A DNA stretch of 64,000 bases from Pictodentalium vernedei (lineage: Eukaryota; Mollusca; Scaphopoda; Dentaliida; Dentaliidae), in contig CM062293.1 in the NCBI GenBank assembly GCA_031216915.1, positions 151,226,285-151,290,284 on the forward strand. Direction: 5' to 3'. Every line of letters starts with the position of its first letter. The first letter of the stretch is position 1. The notes beneath the pieces were generated by a model. That model saw nothing but the letters and a program-made list of their open reading frames with translations. It ran no database searches and had not been told where the DNA came from. Made by a program: the position numbers and the translations under genes. Shown piece after piece: positions 59,101 through 64,000 of this stretch.

Positions 59101-60246
59101 ATCACACATATTAGGATGGATAAGAATGGCAGGCCTCATAGCACCAATCGCACGTGTCAATGTAAGATGGTTGGCAGAAATTGTCATTTTTCTGAGTATT
59201 ATCACTCAGCGCAGCAGGTAAGGGAGACAACTGAAATATTTTGTTATTTACCTTAGAAATAAATTAACTAAAATTGTTAATGATGCTTAATTTACGAAAG
59301 ATGTTGAAAACTTTTTTAACTATGCTTTTCAATTCAATTAGGACATGCAGAAACCATGAATGGCCCAGTTTCTAATGTGAACTTGAAATTTATTTTTAAT
59401 ACTTTAAATATTTTTCGTAAAAGAATATACCTTCTATTACAGAGAAGAACACTCTCATCATGGGCGATGCTAAATTTCAAATCCTCTGCATTGAGGCAAA
59501 TACAAAATCAACTGCATGGTAACCCTAGTCATCACTGTTAGGGAAAGAGTTAGGGTATTCAGAAAGCATGAACGACGCAATTTTTTGTAGAAGAGGGGGG
59601 AGGATTTTAACCTACATGACTTAGTTTTGTGTGTGTATGTATGTTTGTATAACTTTTATTTATTTTTTTCTCCACAAATGTGTCCTCTATGTACATTTAT
59701 TTTGTCACAATGTCATATACATTTTATGTTTTTTTCTGTCTTCTCCCTCATGTCCACTGACTTCTCCCTCCTGGCCCCAGACTTCTCCCTAAAGTCTACG
59801 GAGGGAGAAGTCACTTCCCGCTAAAATCAGAAGCCAGGCTGACCATGATAGACACCTATGAAGTAATGGTTACAGTACTGTAAATGATTTGCTTTGATGA
59901 CAGTGTTAAAATTTTCCAGTCTCCGAATGTCATCAAGCTTATAACAGTCCTTGAAAATCATGGTCAGAGACCTAAAGGTGCTTAAATTTAATTTTCTGAT
60001 ACCCTTCAATAACAATTTTGAATATGAACAACCTAAATGAATTCAAATTCACCTGGAAAAAACATTCTTAGACTATCACTTCATACTTGAACATGAGTTC
60101 ACTGGTTCTCCACTTCTAAATTCCCAAAATTAGTTGAGAATGCATAAAATAGAAAAAAGCCAAAACCAAAACCAAAACCCAGGTCTTCAACCCCAAAAAA
60201 GCACAAACCGAAAGCGAAGTGAAAAAATCACAACCGCCAGTCTCTA
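56115..60246. mobile_element. Non-coding hAT-type element with 8-bp target duplication, hosting a Helentron
   Basis: Left end TAGAGACTGGCGGTT (56115) and right end AACCGCCAGTCTCTA (to 60246) are perfect inverted repeats. Flanking direct repeats GCTTTGAC at 56107-56114 and 60247-60254 are identical. 4132 bp, of which 56167-58380 is an inserted Helentron-like element, leaving about 1.9 kb of its own. The own part shows no transposase motif. Its ends resemble those at 53921-54801, so same superfamily. Confidence 0.8.
56167..58380 (+). mobile_element. Helentron/HINE-like element nested in a hAT
   Basis: Opens CAAGAGGCCCCAAGGGGCCT, has about nine tandem units, the tgctgactcagcactttttc 3' part, and ends CTGACTTTCAGTCAGGTGAG then CTAA. 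Closest relative is 37990-40289. No target duplication at its edges (gaaaaaaa before, aaacgcgag after). Confidence 0.7.
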
Positions 60247-60274
60247 GCTTTGACACATTAAAGTATAGAGCCAG

Positions 60275-60630
60275 CATGAACACTTGTCTGGTATATTGTC
60301 TGCAGTAAGCTATATTCCAAGTTTGGTTGCAAGCGGTGGACTATAACTCATGTTACCATCCAGAAAACAATATCAGCAAGTCTTCTAAGTCGAAAACGGG
60401 CCATAACTCTGCCAAAAATTATCAGACCAAGCCCACTATCAATCCCAACCTGTATTATGTGGTTATAAACCTATGTATAGAATTTTCTTTCATTAAGTTC
60501 AGTCAAACTAAATTTATCATCCGGAAACCATATTTGGGATGGATGGGACAGATATACAGACATATGCATGGATGGATGGACAAGGATAACACTTAATGCC
60601 CCTCGCTAAATTGGCAGGGGCATAAAAATA
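60275..60630 (+). mobile_element. Short repeat element with TGCCCCT 3' hairpin
   Basis: Body with cgggccataactctgccaaa and atcatccggaaacc, a short GGAT repeat near 60538-60585, and 3' hairpin TGCCCCT ... AGGGGCA then TAAAAA (60598-60628). It ends 30 bp from the donor of the first exon. Confidence 0.55.
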
Positions 60631-60660
60631 TTTTGGTTAAAAAGTCACATATATACTAAC

Positions 60661-60999
60661 CTCTATTAAAACTTGTTTACGTAGTCTGTTTATCTCAGTT
60701 CTCAACGCAAGTGTTTTCTTTTCTTTCTCAGCTGTTAGGTAAGACAGATCAGTATTGAAAGTACATCGCCTTCCAGACAAACCTATTGTTGACTTTGTTT
60801 GTATGCTGACATCAGAGAAGGCTTGACTGACCTCCAATTCGAGACTGTAATTTCGGACATTTGAGCCTTGGGATATGTCCTTAAGTTTCGAACTTAAAAT
60901 CACATTCTTTCTCCAATCTCCAGTGAAATCAAACTCAGTTTTTGTGTCATAAATAGTGTCTCCATCATTCAATGTCCATTCTGTAAAAAGTCTGTATTC
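60661..60999 (-). CDS. Internal exon of a large lipid transfer protein-like gene (first of seven in window)
   Basis: This 339-nt exon encodes 113 codons, starting and ending in phase 0. It begins after a pyrimidine-rich acceptor (tttcactttgacag) and ends GAG|GTTAGT. The peptide opens EYRLFTEWTLNDGD and closes EINRLRKQVLIE, with alternating polar and hydrophobic residues (KSTIGLSGRRCTFNTDLSYL) typical of the beta-sheet part of vitellogenin/apolipophorin/apoB proteins, which carry lipid in haemolymph. The family call is from sequence character, not a database match. It is the most upstream exon I can recognise; earlier exons must lie beyond 64000 or be hidden in 61000-64000. The next recognised exon is 13.2 kb downstream and also starts in phase 0, so nothing need be missing between them, though a phase 0-0 exon could be. 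Confidence 0.72.
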
Positions 61000-61650
61000 C
61001 TGTCAAAGTGAAAAGCAAAATACTAATTATAAAGTTGAAAAAGATTTACAGATATTGAACATTCACCGAAACAAGCAATTTCACAGCATAATGCCAAATA
61101 CAGTGGTGCCCATTTATTTGGATATCTCTTAACTGAATAACCTTTTTAACTGGTTATAACTTCCCAACACAAAACCATTTACAACACTTCAATACAAAGT
61201 TGACAGTTAACTGCATAAAGGTTATAAAGTAAATACCTGTTAACTGAATAAAAACACTTGTAAAATGTTGAGAAGTTCCCTGGACAATCACCAAATTTTC
61301 CCTATTTATAGTTATTTTGCGTCAGTATATCAGCCAGATATTGAATCTATTATAACTCCATGAGCTATATCAAACAAGATATAATTGAATAAATGCTCAG
61401 GTCATCTGCGGATTACAAAAAAGTGATAAAATCCCTGATACTTGAATACTCCTGTTAAGGCCTATAAAAAATTTTCTTGGGCAATTTTTCCTCAATTTTA
61501 CGATGAGGGAAGGAGGCTTTTTTTTCACAAAACAGTTCTGAAAATAGTTGGAATCAGAAATTTAACTACTTACACTATTATGTGACAAACCAACATTTTC
61601 TGCAGTGAAAATTTCCTATAATTTAGTAGAAAATTTAACCAATTATATTC
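61000..61650. other. Intron sequence, nothing recognised
   Basis: AT-rich intron upstream (gene sense) of the first exon. Confidence 0.4.
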
Positions 61651-61732
61651 CTCCACCCGTAAAACTGTCACGGTCATGATTAGCCATTGTGCATAAATAT
61701 GTGACCTTAAAAATCAATAAATAAATAAATAA
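61651..61732 (+). repeat. SINE 3' end fragment
   Basis: Plus-strand copy of the last ~80 bp of the SINE at 51032-51405 (ggtcatgattagccattgtg, atgtgaccttaaaaatc) with tail aataaataaataaat. Confidence 0.7.
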
Positions 61733-61870
61733 CCAATTATATCTTGTTTAACAGAGTTTGGTGAGCTTTGTCAAACAAAGTCTAGTTGGTTAAATAGTTG
61801 TCTTACAAGTGCAAAATAGTGTCATAGAAGAAATTTCCTGGTGACAAAAAGGTGATGAGGCAGATTTTCT
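61733..61870. repeat. Repeat shared with 12200-12320
   Basis: Shares accaattatat.ttgttt.acaga and cttacaagtgcaaaatagtgtc with the 12200-12320 region, there partly in inverted order. Class unknown. Confidence 0.5.
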
Positions 61871-63822
61871 ATGATGAGGGAGGTGCCTGAGACACAAAAC
61901 ATTTTTGTTTAACAGCCTAACTGAATATTTTTCACTTGAAAAGTGGCTGTTTAATTAACAGGGTTCAAAATATATCTCCTATAAAGTCTAACACACTACA
62001 GTTTTAGCCAGGACTTTCAAAATTTACTCACTAACAGCCAAAAAGTTTGCTAGATAAAATCATATTTTCAGATCACTTGAAATAACTTTGTGCATTTTTA
62101 AACACAGACAACACTGTGCACAGTATATTCATTTGTTTCTCACAGTGCAGTATGCACAAACCTGTCATTCTAAATGATGAATCAAAATTATATTATTGTT
62201 TTTTGAACAATGAAGAAAGAAGAATAAAATCATAAGAAACAAAAAGAAAAGGATAAAACCCTACTCTAGCATATTTATTTGTTGAATGTCTGAAGGTGTT
62301 AACCATTATCTAGTTTTGGATACAGTGAACAAATCCCTCTAGACATAACTTTTGTTTGTCATCTGAATAAAACTGTTTTGTTATTCAACAAGTGCAGACT
62401 GGGCAATAATGTGTTACCAAGAGAACAAATTTGGGGACCAAAGAGACAGAGGCTCTTGCAAAGAACCCCAGGCACCCAGAAAAGCTTTTGTCTCTTCGGC
62501 AACCAAACTCACAGAAACTCATATCCAGTTCACATTTTACTGTTGTGTGTTCCTCTTGCTTTCACAGTTGCAGAAAATAAGCGAATATCAAAGCATGTGT
62601 GATGCCAGTAGTAATTAATGGTTTTGGCATCCACCGTCTTGAAGTTTTATAGACCATAAATAGTAGTTCTCAACTGGTTGAGTGAAGGAAGCCCATATTT
62701 GGCCTTTACTCGTCCTTAGGGATTTGCCTTGTTACAATTTATGGGAGAGTACCAATAGGTAATCATCAAAATCCGACAACCTATACTTGAGTTATAATGC
62801 AAAATGCTTGTATGGAAGTACAGAAGTATGGATGTATAGACAGAGACCTCAACTATGTGCCCACCAAAACCACTTCTTGATAACAAGGTCAAGACATGTG
62901 AACAAATTTTGACAATGAAAAATAATTCAGAACTCTACCAGTTAATATAATGTAATTCCTTATATTGCATAAAATATAAGATTTTGAATGATAGCAGGAC
63001 TAAACCTAACAAAAACTGAAACGTTGGTTATTTGTACAGGGGATCTCTGATCAAGAAGAACTACTGAGTATTAACTGTGTTAACAGTATGAGGCACAGGT
63101 GGTAGCTTGTTTGTATGACATCGGAGGACAGAGGTGAACACACCTAATAGTGACCAGTAAAAATGTGCCTTTTGGATACCAACTTCTTGTGCACTTGATG
63201 GGTGATTTTGTCTGAAAAGATCATTAATTTGTCAATAAATTAATTAGCTTTCACACGCTATATTGCTTTTTATATTTTTAAAATCTTTTTTTAATTTACA
63301 CTAAAATGTTTGGGGCAGTTCAAAACTTTTTTTTGTGTAGAACACTTGTAGTGGGAAGCGAAATTAGGCAACTTATCACTCAATAGTCATATTTTTCGAA
63401 CAGATAAAACCTCCATGTTCTTACTTTAGGTTGTCACTGTGAACAATCGAGCCTCCTCATTTTGACCGTTTTTAATATATGATCAGGATGGAATATCAGA
63501 GTTTGTAGCAGAAGAATTTTTCACTTGCAGGTTCGCATTACCAAATGAAGCCATAGGTAAAATAGGGTGCCCACTGGCAGTTTGATGTGCACCATTTATG
63601 TGTGCAGGCAGTTGGTTAAATATGCATGAGGTAAATTTATCATACAAAATTACTTTAGGGAATGTTTAGTTTGAAAAGGGTTATTCCAGTTATTTGCAAG
63701 AAATATCCAGATAATTATAAGAGGCATATTTTTTTTGCAGTAGGAATCCAAAATTTAACTGTGTCATGACTATTCCGTGTTGAGAGCACCAAGCATGCTA
63801 TTCTTAGGTATACACTGAGACA
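61871..63822. other. Intron or upstream sequence, nothing recognised
   Basis: No exon with convincing splice sites and family character was found here. Short open frames lack features. Confidence 0.35.
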
Positions 63823-64000
63823 AAAAAGTATATTAGAAACAAATGTGAAAAAATAGCATAAAGGATGAAATACAATAGTTAACATTCTAATGTTGCACTT
63901 TTGTGGACAAGAAGTCGTGCAAAGAGTTTAATGACATGTTGTTGTTGTCCACCCAACCGTATACAATTTTGCTACGGATTTCAAAATAGCATGTGCTACC
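63823..64000. repeat. Dispersed repeat, second copy (see 24050-24290)
   Basis: Runs off the window end; see the copy at 24050. Preceded by ctgagacaaaaaagta. Confidence 0.7.

Noticed and set aside
59059-60015. Open frames in the body of the 56115-60246 hAT, considered as transposase
   Set aside because: None shows hAT transposase blocks such as the C-terminal dimerisation region, and all are short.
63110-63215. Possible minus-strand exon after gatcttttcag
   Set aside because: The peptide has no family character and no acceptable link to the first exon; too weak to list.

Overview
The window looks like nuclear DNA of a marine mollusc, most likely a bivalve. This is inferred from a split gene with canonical GT/AG introns, an AT-rich background, and repeats of the kind common in bivalve genomes: elements opening CAAGAGGCCCC and closing with a hairpin plus GAGCTAA, and a minisatellite built on AAGGTCACTGTGACCTTGACC. 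Nothing prokaryotic is present.

Only one host gene is supported. It lies on the minus strand and covers almost the whole window. Seven internal exons (60999-60661, 47439-47271, 21933-21746, 21060-20980, 19812-19547, 8733-8586, 3535-3415) have proper acceptors and donors, and every consecutive pair is phase-compatible. They encode about 437 residues of a beta-rich then alpha-helical protein that I read as a large lipid transfer protein (apolipophorin / apolipoprotein B-like). Both ends of the gene lie outside the window.

The introns (0.7-25 kb) are packed with mobile elements. 1-3199 and 24360-31354 are two copies of a DIRS-type tyrosine-recombinase retrotransposon, both on the minus strand. 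The complete copy has inverted terminal repeats of about 200 bp, a roughly 27-bp extension on one of them, an 89-bp internal complementary region that joins the complements of both ends, and decayed RNase H and tyrosine recombinase coding sequence. Its 5' part is a tandem array of roughly 1-kb units rich in short stems, several of which are conserved between diverged units.

Other residents are: a decayed non-LTR retrotransposon (4478-6230); a dead Tc1-like transposase (31360-32410); two non-coding hAT-type elements with perfect 8-bp target duplications (53921-54801 and 56115-60246); a tRNA-derived SINE (51032-51405) with 3' fragments elsewhere; several MITEs and foldbacks; a roughly 0.9-kb tandem array (32.6-42.5 kb); and at least seven Helentron/HINE-like elements (9273-11226, 12657-13740, 15534-18989, 37990-41450, 42498-44095, 44940-46155, 49988-52384, 52872-55046, 56167-58380), each with a tandem-repeat core and a 3' hairpin followed by CTAA or a close variant. 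Nesting gives relative ages: a Helentron sits inside a hAT, a hAT inside a Helentron, and a Helentron inside the 0.9-kb array.

Points worth a second look: the textbook DIRS architecture and its stem-rich 5' array; the minisatellite with perfect nuclear-receptor sites every ~156 bp; an intronic 71-nt hairpin of pre-miRNA size at 52535-52605; and the shared design of many unrelated-looking repeat families.
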